Origin: Alphaproteobacteria bacterium UBA2784
GTDB taxonomy: Bacteria > Pseudomonadota > Alphaproteobacteria > Micropepsales > Micropepsaceae
Length of the DNA stretch: 38,106 nt
NCBI GenBank assembly: GCA_002352285.1
Contig: DEIC01000112.1
Span: forward strand, 40,952 to 79,057
Direction: 5' to 3'
Made by a program: the position numbers and the translations under genes. Numbering within the stretch: position 1 is the stretch's first letter; each line of letters starts with the position of its first letter. Below are positions 15,116-23,668 of this stretch, piece after piece. The notes under the pieces were generated by a model. That model was not told the origin of the DNA. It saw nothing but the letters and a program-made list of their open reading frames with translations, and did not search any database.

Positions 15116-16684
15116 TCAGTGACATTGCCCCGCGCCGCCCGGGATGTGGACATAGCGAAGGGTGAAATCGCTGCGTCCGATGCGCGCATCTATGCCGCCC
15201 ATTTTCTCGCCACCGGTCAGCTGAACCCCCATCGCCTGTTCCAGCCAGGCGATCAGCGAAGGCGACGGCATCGGATTTTTCTCGCCGCGCACCAGCCAGG
15301 CGATCAGACAGTCACGGGAATCTTCCCGCACATCTGGAAACACCGACACCGGATAACCCGGAATGAGCACGCGCGATTCTGAAAAACGCTGGCGCAGATT
15401 GCCGCCCAGATACATGCCCTCGCCAAGACTGTCGACGACAATCGTGCCTTGCGTGAACCCGGCCTTTTCCAGTTCGGCCGCATACCAGGCGAAGGGCTGA
15501 TACTCCCAGCAATTCTTGCAGCCATTTTCCTGCGACGCATAGGCAACGAAGCGCGCGGCAATGGCCACCACGGCCACCGCCATCACGGCCAAAATGTAGA
15601 ACCATGCGGCCCGCGCAAATGCCGCCATGCCGCCGCTGCGTTTGACAAAAAGGAAAAGAAGGATGGGAAGCGCCACGAGCACCTGATGCATCCAGCGCGC
15701 CTTGAAGGCCGTTGCGCCGCCCGCGATCACCGGCAGCCACATCATCAGCGCCGCCGCAACAATCAGCACCCACAGAAAATGCGTCCAGTCACGGTCAAGC
15801 AGGCGCACCTCGCCATAGTGCAGCTCTTCGCGCGCATAGTGCCGGGCATTGAAAGCGTGCCAGAAGAGCAGGGCGAAAATGATGAGGAAGGGCAGGGTGA
15901 ACTCACCCAACGCAAGCATGAGCGCCAGCGTGCCTTCCAGAAACGCGGCAAAGCCGGTCGCCTGCGCCTTGGTGACCCCCTCGGCGAGATCCGTCAGCGA
16001 GTACTCAAACGTAACTGCCCAATAGCCATAGGGTGCCAGCAACAGAAGGCAGACGCCAAGTGCCGCAACGCTCCACCACGACCACAGCCGCCCGCGCATC
16101 GCTGGCGTGAAGAGAAGGGCGGCAATGACCGCCGCCGGAAACACCGCATAGACATACTTGGCAAGAATGCCGAACGCCGTGATTGCGCCAAACCACAGAT
16201 AATCCCTGGGCGCGCCGCGTTCGGCCAGCATCGCTGCGTTCCACAATCCCGCTGACAGGAGCGACATCAGGAGCACGGTATGCATCAGGTCGATGTGCGG
16301 ATAATAGCCAACCGTATAGGTGAGCGAGAATGCAAAAGTGGCGAGCGCGGCCAGCACCTCGTCCTTCAGGATCACGCGGCCCGCCTGATAGAGCGCGGCA
16401 AAGCCGAGGAACATCACCACATATTTGAAGGCAAAGAGCGCCGCGCCCGATAGCCCGAACACGCTTTGCCACAGATGCATCAGCCAGGTAATCAGCGGCG
16501 GGTGGCGGAAGCGGTAGCCCAGCGACAGTTCCTGGGCAAAGAGCATCTGCTCGGCTTCATCAAGGCTCAACACCGGCGAGAGCAGGAGCCGCGTGATGAA
16601 ATGGGCCGCGCACCAAAGCGCAATGATGATGAAAACATTGCGCGGACGCGCCAGCACACCCATGACGGTTTCAGCAGCCCGCAT
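15116..16684 (-). CDS. Polytopic membrane glycosyltransferase (ArnT/PMT_2-like)
   Basis: This 522-aa protein has about ten hydrophobic helices and the features of lipid-linked-sugar glycosyltransferases of the PMT_2/ArnT superfamily: an LDEAEQ motif in the first periplasmic loop (residues 41-46), which holds the catalytic acid, and RHPPLITWLMH shortly after. A soluble periplasmic tail follows from about residue 385. Such enzymes move a sugar from an undecaprenyl or polyprenyl phosphate carrier to lipid A, protein or another acceptor. The gene follows the GT2 gene immediately; a GTG at 16696 overlapping that gene by 7 nt is an alternative start, and ATG 16684 lies 5 nt past its stop. The GT2 partner probably makes its polyprenyl-phosphate-sugar donor. 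The acceptor is unknown. Confidence 0.85.
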   Translation of the reverse strand: MRAAETVMGVLARPRNVFIIIALWCAAHFITRLLLSPVLSLDEAEQMLFAQELSLGYRFRHPPLITWLMHLWQSVFGLSGAALFAFKYVVMFLGFAALYQAGRVILKDEVLAALATFAFSLTYTVGYYPHIDLMHTVLLMSLLSAGLWNAAMLAERGAPRDYLWFGAITAFGILAKYVYAVFPAAVIAALLFTPAMRGRLWSWWSVAALGVCLLLLAPYGYWAVTFEYSLTDLAEGVTKAQATGFAAFLEGTLALMLALGEFTLPFLIIFALLFWHAFNARHYAREELHYGEVRLLDRDWTHFLWVLIVAAALMMWLPVIAGGATAFKARWMHQVLVALPILLFLFVKRSGGMAAFARAAWFYILAVMAVAVVAIAARFVAYASQENGCKNCWEYQPFAWYAAELEKAGFTQGTIVVDSLGEGMYLGGNLRQRFSESRVLIPGYPVSVFPDVREDSRDCLIAWLVRGEKNPMPSPSLIAWLEQAMGVQLTGGEKMGGIDARIGRSDFTLRYVHIPGGAGQCH

Positions 16685-16689
16685 GGCGG

Positions 16690-17439
16690 TCAGCACTCGG
16701 TCGCTTCAGGAAACCGCGCGCGGCGGTTCAGCCAGCGCACGCCCCACAGATCAAACAGGCCCACCCAGAAGCGGCCCCAGATGCCGTATTTCGACGTGCC
16801 TGCCGCACGCGGGCGGTTATTGACCGGCATGGTCTCGACCTCCCAGCCGCCGCGCCGCATCAGCGCGGGAAGGAAGCGATGCATGCCATCAAAGAAGGCG
16901 ACATCGGCAAAGGCTGCGCGGCGCATCAGCTTGAAGCCGCAGCCCGTGTCGCTGGTGCCATCATTGAGAAGGCGCTTGCGCACGCGATTGGCGATTTTCG
17001 ATGACAGTGATTTCAGCGTCCCGTCATTCCGCTTCTTGCGCTGGCCGGCAATGATGCCAAGCCGGGGCGGCGCATCAGCGCGGGTTGCCTGCTGGAGCGC
17101 GGCCAGCACGTCGGCCGGATCATCCTGCAGATCACCATCCAGCGTCTGCACCCATGTGCCGCGCGCAGCCCGCATGCCGGTGACAAGCGCCGCACTTTTT
17201 CCGCAGCGTTCGGCATGCGCCACAATACGCATCGCCGGGTCTGATGCTTTGAGCGCCTTGAGCTCCGAGAGCGTGGCGTCTGATGAGCCATCATCGACAA
17301 AGAGAAGCTCATAGGCCACGCGGCCCTTGAGCGCTTGCTCGACCTGGGCCTTCAGCGGCGCGACATTGCCGGCCTCGTTGAAGACCGGCACAAGAATGGT
17401 GAGCGGCAGAATGGCTGCGGCAGGGTTTGGCTCTGTCAT
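16690..17439 (-). CDS. Family 2 glycosyltransferase (dolichyl/undecaprenyl-phosphate mannose synthase-like)
   Basis: This 249-aa GT-A enzyme has VPVFNEAGN at residues 17-25, the nucleotide-binding VDDGSSD at 48-54, the metal-binding DGDLQDDP at 101-108 and the GTSDTGCGFKLMRR acceptor-side segment at 161-174. These are typical of ArnC/DPM1-type enzymes that load a sugar onto a polyprenyl phosphate. No C-terminal transmembrane pair is apparent, though an amphipathic stretch (GIWGRFWVGLFDLWGV, about 219-234) could contact the membrane. The ATG at 17439 (MTEPNP) is preferred over a TTG at 17475. It is directly upstream of the ArnT-like gene, making a donor-synthesis/transfer pair. Confidence 0.9.
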   Translation of the reverse strand: MTEPNPAAAILPLTILVPVFNEAGNVAPLKAQVEQALKGRVAYELLFVDDGSSDATLSELKALKASDPAMRIVAHAERCGKSAALVTGMRAARGTWVQTLDGDLQDDPADVLAALQQATRADAPPRLGIIAGQRKKRNDGTLKSLSSKIANRVRKRLLNDGTSDTGCGFKLMRRAAFADVAFFDGMHRFLPALMRRGGWEVETMPVNNRPRAAGTSKYGIWGRFWVGLFDLWGVRWLNRRARFPEATEC

Positions 17440-17516
17440 GGGGGGCGAACCTAGCCGCAATTGCAGCCTGCGCAAACCCCGTCGCAGCCCCGGTTAGGAG
17501 CCTTGTGGCCGGAAAG

Positions 17517-17915
17517 TTAATCCGGCTCCAGCGGCACCTCGGCTGCGGCGTCAAACGTGACCTCGAAGGTCGGGATGAAGGGGATCACGAATTCATGGGT
17601 GTAGCTGGCAGCGAAGCTGGCAATAGGCACGTCACCGGAATTGTTCACGGCATAAGTGACAGTCACGGCTTCGCTGATGATGTCATCCAGCTCGCCATTG
17701 AAATAGGCCTGCACCTGCGACTGGGACATGGATTGATTGACCATGACGCGGCGCGCCGTCTGCTCCAGGGCGAACTGGACCGTATTGGCCTTGTAGAGCG
17801 CCATGCCGGTCTGGATCGTGCCAAAGAGGAATGTCGCAAAGATGGGCAGCACCAGCGCGAACTCGACCGCGCTCGCCCCGGCCGTATCACACAGGAGCTG
17901 CCGCAACCGCCGCAT
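17517..17915 (-). CDS. TadE-like pseudopilin (first, distal)
   Basis: This 132-aa protein has the TadE pattern: a short basic N-terminus, GASAVEFALVLPIF at residues 13-26 with the conserved Glu of the pilin-like motif, one membrane helix to about residue 40, then a soluble domain. TadE proteins are minor pseudopilins processed by the TadV/CpaA prepilin peptidase and needed for Flp/Tad pilus assembly. Its start overlaps the stop of the preceding TadE-like gene as TGATG. No pilin, secretin or TadA ATPase gene is in the window. Confidence 0.88.
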   Translation of the reverse strand: MRRLRQLLCDTAGASAVEFALVLPIFATFLFGTIQTGMALYKANTVQFALEQTARRVMVNQSMSQSQVQAYFNGELDDIISEAVTVTYAVNNSGDVPIASFAASYTHEFVIPFIPTFEVTFDAAAEVPLEPD

Positions 17916-18340
17916 CAGCGCACCCTGACCGTTTGGGACGCAGCGTGCGATTCATCCATCAAAATGCCCTCGAACAATGCTGAAGCCGTGATCCGGTTAT
18001 AGGCATCGGGATAGGTCGCATCCGCACACAGCGTATTGCACGCATGAGCCTCTGTTCCGCACATGCAGTAGCGCTCGGCAAGGATCGTGGTGGTGGCAGG
18101 CCGAGTGGTCCAGCTTGTCTCGACCACGCTTTGCGCCAGTGCGAGGTCTTCACCGCCATTCATGAAATACTGGATGCCGGCGCGCAGCGCTGACTCCATG
18201 TCGCCGCGCTGATAGGAAAGAAAGCCGATATCAACGACGCCCAGGAGCGCAAACATGAAGACAGGCGACACCAGCGCGAACTCCACCGCCGAGACGCCGC
18301 TCTCGTTCCGCCTGAACCTTTTGAACCATCGACGCAGCAT
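17915..18340 (-). CDS. TadE-like pseudopilin (second) with a cysteine cluster
   Basis: This 141-aa protein starts with a basic segment, then GVSAVEFALVSPVFMFALLG (residues 15-34), the TadE processing and membrane region. The soluble part has a CMCGTEAHACNTLC cluster (four Cys in 14 residues, about 93-106), probably disulfide-bonded in the periplasm. It is the middle gene of a three-gene set: 3 nt from the TadG stop upstream and overlapping the next TadE gene downstream. Full length for the family. Confidence 0.88.
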   Translation of the reverse strand: MLRRWFKRFRRNESGVSAVEFALVSPVFMFALLGVVDIGFLSYQRGDMESALRAGIQYFMNGGEDLALAQSVVETSWTTRPATTTILAERYCMCGTEAHACNTLCADATYPDAYNRITASALFEGILMDESHAASQTVRVR

Positions 18341-18343
18341 GAG

Positions 18344-19579
18344 CTACTCCACAAGCGAGACGCGGCCGGGCAGGGGCATGTTACCGATACCCTGCGCGGT
18401 GCAGTCTGCATTCATGTTGGACGAGCCGGTGAATTTCAGCGTGTAAGAGACGATGCGCAGGCAGCCATTGTTGCCTGAGAAATTGCCCAGGAATTCGACT
18501 TCCTGCGACGGCATATAGATGGCGCCCGTCAGCGACGTCGCCGCTGTACCGTTGAATTTGTTGGAGGCGGACGCATTATCGCGGTCGCTGAAAAACAGGA
18601 TGCCGGCATAGGCGCCGGTTGTCGGCGCAGACAAGGTGATCGTCGCATTGCCGTTGAAATCAACCGTCGCGCCATTGGTCAGGAAGAAAACGACTTCCGA
18701 GCCGGTCACCACGGCATTGGCATTTATGCGGAACGTGCCGCCATCCATCACATAGACGCCGGACGAGAATGTCTTCGTTCCCTTGAGATTGCCGCCACCG
18801 CAATACCGGCCTGGTGAAAGCGTCTGTGCGCCATTGCCGTTTGGCAGCGTCTGGCATGCCCCAACGGTGGAGGGTTCTGCCAGATTCTTGAAAGGATCCG
18901 TGGCGGGCGTCACATAGGTTTGCGGCTCGCTGCATGATGTCAGGCTCAAGCCGTCATCCACCGACACGCCGCCCGCTGAAAGCGCACAGGGCACTGTCAC
19001 GTCTGCCGAACCGCTGACGATGAGCGCCGCGTCAGCCAGCGAGTTCGACATGATGTTGCAGCCATTGATGAGCGTCAGCGCGTTGCCCGTAAAGGTGAGT
19101 GCGCCCGACGCCTCTGGCGCCAGCGCAAGGATGCAGGCCTCGCCACCATCCTCATAGCGCGCCACGCCGCGCGTACGGATGAGCACTTCCTCATCATCAA
19201 AGATGCCGGAGAAAAAGCGCGGCGCATTGGCCGTCAGGATCACCTCGACCGAGCGGCTGTCTTGATAGCTGCCCGACGTAGGGGGCGTGTTGACAGTGAT
19301 TGTGTCGCCGGTCGCGCCCTCATACCCATTTTCCAGCGCTTCAAGCGTGGCGGACGCCGCAATCTCGCTGTCAGTGCCGCCGCTGCGCTTTTCAACCGCG
19401 CCCGCAATGGCAGCGACGTCGGCCGCAGACTGGAGTTCGCGGTGCTTGAAGTACCAATAGCCGCTTTCCACGCCCAAACCGGTCATGCCGATGACGATCG
19501 GCAGCGACATGACGAACACGATGGCCGTCGCCCCCCGGCGGTCGGCGGCAAAACGGGCAAGGAACGGACGCAAACGCAT
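18344..19579 (-). CDS. tadG: TadG-like pilus assembly protein
   Basis: This 411-aa protein opens with a basic region and RRGATAIVFVMSLPIVIGM (about residues 14-32), the TadE/TadG membrane segment, followed by the characteristic YWYFKHRELQSAADVAAIAGA motif (about 41-61) of TadG-like proteins. The remaining ~330 residues are a Gly/Ser/Asn-rich beta repeat region with several Cys and with NGNATITLS- and TGSEVVFFLTNG-like strands, suggesting a beta-helix or VWA-like extracellular domain. It is first in a tadG-tadE-tadE operon. Such gene sets are often separate from the main tad locus. A structured element with a terminator lies 170-310 nt upstream. Confidence 0.88.
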   Translation of the reverse strand: MRLRPFLARFAADRRGATAIVFVMSLPIVIGMTGLGVESGYWYFKHRELQSAADVAAIAGAVEKRSGGTDSEIAASATLEALENGYEGATGDTITVNTPPTSGSYQDSRSVEVILTANAPRFFSGIFDDEEVLIRTRGVARYEDGGEACILALAPEASGALTFTGNALTLINGCNIMSNSLADAALIVSGSADVTVPCALSAGGVSVDDGLSLTSCSEPQTYVTPATDPFKNLAEPSTVGACQTLPNGNGAQTLSPGRYCGGGNLKGTKTFSSGVYVMDGGTFRINANAVVTGSEVVFFLTNGATVDFNGNATITLSAPTTGAYAGILFFSDRDNASASNKFNGTAATSLTGAIYMPSQEVEFLGNFSGNNGCLRIVSYTLKFTGSSNMNADCTAQGIGNMPLPGRVSLVE

Positions 19580-19747
19580 GACACAGAACCCGAAGCTTTG
19601 ACTCGAGGCGGCAGTGTCGCGTTGAACCCCTTGCTGGCGCCTTTAACGGCGCAACCAATTTTGAAGCATCCTTTATCGAAAGTTGACGCATTTGGACGCA
19701 GAGAAGAGTATATAAATCAGTGCCTTAGGAGAGCTCTGGGCTGCCCG

Positions 19748-19784
19748 AAAAGCAAAGGCGCCCGGCCTTTCGACCGGACGCCTT
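19748..19784 (-). terminator. Rho-independent terminator in the tadG upstream region
   Basis: On the minus strand, arms AAGGCGTCCGG and CCGGGCGCCTT pair over 11 positions with one mismatch around an 8-nt loop, and are followed by TGCTTTTC. It lies 243 nt after the aminotransferase stop and 168 nt before tadG, so it could end the aminotransferase transcript or the candidate RNA. Confidence 0.6.
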
Positions 19785-19890
19785 GTTGCGCGGTTTGGCG
19801 CGCTTGCCGCCGGGAGGGGATGACCGGCGTGGGCGCGAAGGGAAAGCTGCCAAGCGGGGGGCAACGGCCAGCTCTATGTCCTTCGTCCCG
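19748..19890 (-). ncRNA. Candidate small RNA or structured leader upstream of tadG
   Basis: The 447-nt gap 19580-20026 has no credible ORF but shows three consecutive hairpins on the minus strand. Hairpin 1: CGAAGG/CCTTCG outer and AGCTG/CAGCT inner pairs (19836-19885) around a C-rich loop containing CCCCCC. Hairpin 2: CGCCGG/CCGGCG (19808-19829) with loop TCATCCCCTC. Hairpin 3 is a terminator (19755-19784). A TTGAAA at 19925-19920, a 17-nt spacer and TAGGTT suggest a promoter with a start near 19890. C-rich loops of this kind can pair with Shine-Dalgarno sequences in other alphaproteobacterial sRNAs. It matches no RNA family I recognise (not 6S, SRP, RNase P or tmRNA). It may instead be an attenuator for tadG. 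Confidence 0.35.
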
Positions 19891-20026
19891 GGGGATAACC
19901 TATGCACAAATGCAACAGATTTCAAGGAAACGAAGGTTAAGGCCCCAAAATAGCAACTTTATGATGACAGTGGCGAATAAATCACTCCCCCACAGACCGA
20001 ATCGAATCCGGATTTCCGGGTCTTCG

Positions 20027-21436
20027 TCACAGCCTGCCCAGGTCCCTGGCGATCAGGTCGATGCAGCGTTTGGCCAGCCCCAGAAGCTCGTCCACCTCCC
20101 CATGGGTAATCGTGATCGGCGGCGACAGCACCATCGTGTCGCGGATCGCACGCATCACCAGGCCATTGGCAAAGCAATGATTGCGGCAGCGCGTGCCGAC
20201 ATCCATGTCGGGATCAAAGAATTTGCGCGTCGCCTTGTCGTCCACCAGCTCGATCGCCGCCAGAAGCCCCTTGCCACGCACCTCGCCCACCAGCGGATGA
20301 TCTTTCAGAAGCGTGCGCACCTGATTCTGGAAATAGGGCCCGATGTCGTTTTTCACGCGGGCAACAAGACCGTCGCGCTTCATGATCTCGAGATTCTTGA
20401 GCGCTACCGCAGACGCCACCGGATGGCCGGAATAGGTATAGCCGTGCACCAGCTCTTCATTGGCTGACGCAATCGCATCGCCCATGCGCGTGTTGAGCGC
20501 AATCGCCGAGATCGGCTGATAGCCCGATGACAGGCCCTTCGCCATCGTCATCACATCGGGATTGATGTTGTAGGTGTGCGAGCCGAACCATTCGCCCGTG
20601 CGGCCAAAACCCGTGATGACTTCGTCGATATGGAGGAGCACATCGTATTTGCGGCAAACCTCCTGAATGGCCGGAAAGTATGTATCCGGCGGGAAGATAA
20701 GCCCGCCCGCACCATGGATCGGCTCTGACGAGAATGAGGCGACATTCTCGGGCCCCAGCTCCAGAATTTTTTCTTCGAGCTTGCGGGCGCAATAGAGCCC
20801 CAGCTCATCCGCGCTCATGTCGCCAAGCCCCGCGGCCTTTGCGCCATACCAATAGGGTGTCGGCACCTTCACAAAGCCCGGCAACGGCAGATCGAACTGC
20901 GGATGCATCGGCGTCAGGCCCGACAGAGATGCCGCCGCCATCGTGACGCCGTGATAGGCCATCTCGCGGCTGATATGGATTTTTTTCGTCTTCTTTCCCT
21001 GAAGGTTCCAGTAATAGCGGATCAGCTTCAGCGCCGTGTCGTTCGCCTCTGATCCCGAATTGGCAAAGAGGATGCGCGACAGCCCTTTGGGCAGAACCTC
21101 GGCGAGAAGCGTCGCCAGCTCGATCGTGTAGGGGTTCGAGGTTTTGAAGAAATGGTTGTAATAGGGCAGGCGATGAAGCGCCTCTGACCCCGCATCCGCC
21201 AGTTCCCTGTTGCCATAGCCGAGCTGCACGCACCAAAGACCGGCCATGCCGTCGATCATGCGGCGCCCTTCACTGTCGAAGAGATAGACGCCTTGGGCAT
21301 GGGTGATGACGCGCACGCCCTCTTCGTTCAGCGTCTTGGTGTTCGAGAACGGATGAACGTGATGGGCGGCATCAAGCTCTTTCCAGCGTTTGGTCTGGTT
21401 ATGGCCCACACTTGTATTGGCGTGATTGGCGCTCAT
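20027..21436 (-). CDS. Class III omega-aminotransferase (putrescine/pyruvate type)
   Basis: This 469-aa PLP enzyme closely resembles SpuC-type putrescine-pyruvate and beta-alanine-pyruvate aminotransferases. Visible features are DGMAGLWCVQLGYG (62-75), SGSEANDT at 127-134, YHG at 161-163 (PLP stacking), DEVITGFGRTGEWFG at 271-285 and the Schiff-base Lys300 in MAKGLSSGY, followed by GYTYSGHP. It would move an amino group from an amine or omega-amino acid to pyruvate or another oxo-acid. ATG 21436 has a CAGGAG site; the frame is open to 21538 without one. It stands alone, with a 154-nt gap to the hydrolase upstream that shows nothing recognisable. The exact amine donor is not readable. Confidence 0.92.
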   Translation of the reverse strand: MSANHANTSVGHNQTKRWKELDAAHHVHPFSNTKTLNEEGVRVITHAQGVYLFDSEGRRMIDGMAGLWCVQLGYGNRELADAGSEALHRLPYYNHFFKTSNPYTIELATLLAEVLPKGLSRILFANSGSEANDTALKLIRYYWNLQGKKTKKIHISREMAYHGVTMAAASLSGLTPMHPQFDLPLPGFVKVPTPYWYGAKAAGLGDMSADELGLYCARKLEEKILELGPENVASFSSEPIHGAGGLIFPPDTYFPAIQEVCRKYDVLLHIDEVITGFGRTGEWFGSHTYNINPDVMTMAKGLSSGYQPISAIALNTRMGDAIASANEELVHGYTYSGHPVASAVALKNLEIMKRDGLVARVKNDIGPYFQNQVRTLLKDHPLVGEVRGKGLLAAIELVDDKATRKFFDPDMDVGTRCRNHCFANGLVMRAIRDTMVLSPPITITHGEVDELLGLAKRCIDLIARDLGRL

Positions 21437-21590
21437 TTGTGGCGCTCCTGAAGATGGAAATGAATGGGGCAGGGGCGCCGAAGCGCCCGCAAGAACAACA
21501 GCGCACTCAAGCCGGCGGGTTGAACCCGATCCGGGCACAGCAGATGAGAAGCTGGCTCTTGCGTGTCATGGAAAAAACACTAGCGGAATT

Positions 21591-22364
21591 TCAGCCCAGC
21601 GCAAAGCGCACGGCGGCCCCGACCATGGCGGCGTCGCGCAGCGCCAGATTATGGCCAAGCCCTTCCGCCACCAGCAATTTGGCGCCTTTCCATGCGGCCG
21701 CGACCGCCTGACCGCCGGAAAGCGGGGTCATCTCGTCGTCATCCGCATGAATGATGAGGAGCGGTTCGCTGCGCCCGGCCGCCGCAACCGCGAGGTTGTT
21801 GTTGATCCGCTCGGGATGATGCGTTTTCAGATGCGCCACCAGCATGTCGATCTGATCTGCCGATAATCCGAACTTCGGTGCATGGCGGCGGAATTGTTCC
21901 TCTTGAGAGGCAGGCGGCGCAAAGAACACCAGCGCGCCCGTCTTCACGCCCGCCTCCAGCGCCTTGACCGTTGAGGGACAGCCGAACGAATGGGCAATGA
22001 TGGCGGCAAATGGCCCCTCGCGCGCATCAAGTGCGGCGATGGCAGCGCCCGCCGCATCCAGCGTCAGCAATTCGCCATCCGAAAATCCGTGCCCCGGCAG
22101 ATCAAAGGTGACAACACGCGCACCCGCCTGCACCAACGCAGGTTTCAGATGAGAAAAATCGCGCGGACTTCCCTCCCAGCCATGTACCAGAAGAACGGGC
22201 AGGCCGTGCCCCTCGCTTTCATAGGCAATGCGCCCCTGCGGTGTTTCGAGATAGTCGCCCTCAAAACGCTGATGCGGCCGCACCACGCGCTTGGGCCGCC
22301 CCATCCGGGCAAGCACTTCGGCAAGAAGCGGGTCGCTTTCGATTGATGCAGAAACGGATGCCAT
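21591..22364 (-). CDS. Alpha/beta hydrolase
   Basis: This 257-aa cytoplasmic enzyme has the oxyanion-side HGWEG at residues 61-65, nucleophile elbow AHSFG with Ser126, acid candidate in HADDDE (about 206-211) and His238 in GHNLAL, a full catalytic triad. Lack of a signal peptide and of family-specific motifs leaves ester, lactone or C-C substrates all possible. It is 105 nt downstream of the last permease gene of the Opp-type transporter in the same orientation, so it could be the last gene of that operon, though the gap makes this uncertain. Confidence 0.88.
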   Translation of the reverse strand: MASVSASIESDPLLAEVLARMGRPKRVVRPHQRFEGDYLETPQGRIAYESEGHGLPVLLVHGWEGSPRDFSHLKPALVQAGARVVTFDLPGHGFSDGELLTLDAAGAAIAALDAREGPFAAIIAHSFGCPSTVKALEAGVKTGALVFFAPPASQEEQFRRHAPKFGLSADQIDMLVAHLKTHHPERINNNLAVAAAGRSEPLLIIHADDDEMTPLSGGQAVAAAWKGAKLLVAEGLGHNLALRDAAMVGAAVRFALG

Positions 22365-22469
22365 CCTCAGAACACCTCATGGTGAGTGTTCATCGAACCA
22401 CGCACGGCATCTGTGCCATGCGTTCTTCGACGAAGGCTCAGGAAGTGGGCAAATGGCCTCAACCCACCC

Positions 22470-23666
22470 TCATCGGTAAGGATCCGCCGCATCACGCAAT
22501 CCATCGCCAAAGAAGTTGAAAGCCAGCACCACAAGGATCACCGGTACCATCGGCAACAACAGCCAAGGATAGACTTCGATGGCCGAGAGATCCTGCGCAT
22601 CGTTGAGCAAAACACCCCAGCTGACAACAGGCGCGCGAAGGCCAAGCCCAAGAAATGACAGCGCTGTTTCGCCCAGAATCATGCCGGGCACCGAAAGCGT
22701 GGCCGATGCAATCAGATGGCTCGAAAAATTCGGCAGCATGTGTTTGCGCACCAGCCGCTGGGGCGATGCGCCGGTCAGCGTTGCCGCCAGCACGAATTCC
22801 TCTTCGCGCAATTGCAGCACGCGGGCCCGCACCGCGCGCGCAAGCCCCGGCCAGTCGAGCAATCCCAGAATGAGCGTGATCCCGAAATAGATGAAGATCG
22901 GCGGCCAGTTGGCAGGAAGGGCGGCCGCCAGCGCCAGCCACAGCGGCAATTCGGGCAGCGAGCGGATGAGTTCGATCAGCCGCTCGATCACATTATCGAT
23001 CAGCCCGCCGAAATAGCCCGCCAACCCGCCCAGAACGACACCCAGCACAAACGAGATCGCAAGTCCGATCAGGCCAATGGTGAGCGACACCCGCGTGCCA
23101 TAGATGATGCGCGAGAGCATGTCGCGCCCCAGCCCGTCTGTCCCCAGAAGATGCAGCGTGCCGCCCTCATCCGGGCAGAAGAGATGAAAGCGCATCTCGA
23201 TCAGGCCCCAGAATTCATAAGGGTCGCCAAGGCAGAACACGCGCACGCGCGTGGGCCGCGTCACATCCTCCTCATAGACGCGTTCGAAATTCTCAAGGTC
23301 GATGCGCGCCCGTAGCGCATAGGTAAAGACGCCGGCATATTCGCCGTTGTGGAACAGATGCAGCGCCTGGGGCGGCGCATGGATCGCATCCGGGTTGCGT
23401 GTCTCCTGCGCATAGGGCGCGATGATCTCGGCAAAGGGCACGATCAGGAAATAGAAAAAGCCCAAGACCCAGGCCGACGCGACCGCCAGCCTGTGCCGCC
23501 TGAAGCGCCGCCAGAAAAGCGCCCAGGGTTTGGCGGCTGGCGGCAAGGCCACGCCGCCATCGCGCTCATCCGAAGCACGGCGCGGATCATAAGGCGCCTC
23601 ATCGACAAAATGCGTCTGCGTTGGATCAACCGGCGGCCCGGCAGGAGGCGGAGGCTTCTTGGCCAT
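22470..23666 (-). CDS. Opp/Dpp-type ABC importer permease (OppC/YejE-like)
   Basis: This 398-aa permease has a 50-residue Pro-rich cytoplasmic tail, a first helix (about 61-82), an unusually large periplasmic segment (83-190) and then the five-helix core of the BPD_transp_1 fold. The EAA coupling loop is at about 288-310 (EEFVLAATLTGAS...HMLPN) and the LGTDGLGRDMLSR motif at 174-186 marks the DppC/OppC class. The enlarged periplasmic domain is seen in YejE-like permeases. Its start lies 2 nt after the stop of the OppB-like gene, so the two are translated together. Confidence 0.92.
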   Translation of the reverse strand: MAKKPPPPAGPPVDPTQTHFVDEAPYDPRRASDERDGGVALPPAAKPWALFWRRFRRHRLAVASAWVLGFFYFLIVPFAEIIAPYAQETRNPDAIHAPPQALHLFHNGEYAGVFTYALRARIDLENFERVYEEDVTRPTRVRVFCLGDPYEFWGLIEMRFHLFCPDEGGTLHLLGTDGLGRDMLSRIIYGTRVSLTIGLIGLAISFVLGVVLGGLAGYFGGLIDNVIERLIELIRSLPELPLWLALAAALPANWPPIFIYFGITLILGLLDWPGLARAVRARVLQLREEEFVLAATLTGASPQRLVRKHMLPNFSSHLIASATLSVPGMILGETALSFLGLGLRAPVVSWGVLLNDAQDLSAIEVYPWLLLPMVPVILVVLAFNFFGDGLRDAADPYR

Positions 23667-23668
23667 CG

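Noticed and set aside
19580..20026. Small open frames of 60-70 codons in the tadG upstream gap
   Set aside because: They lack ribosome sites, differ in composition from neighbours and overlap the hairpin-rich region better explained as structured RNA.
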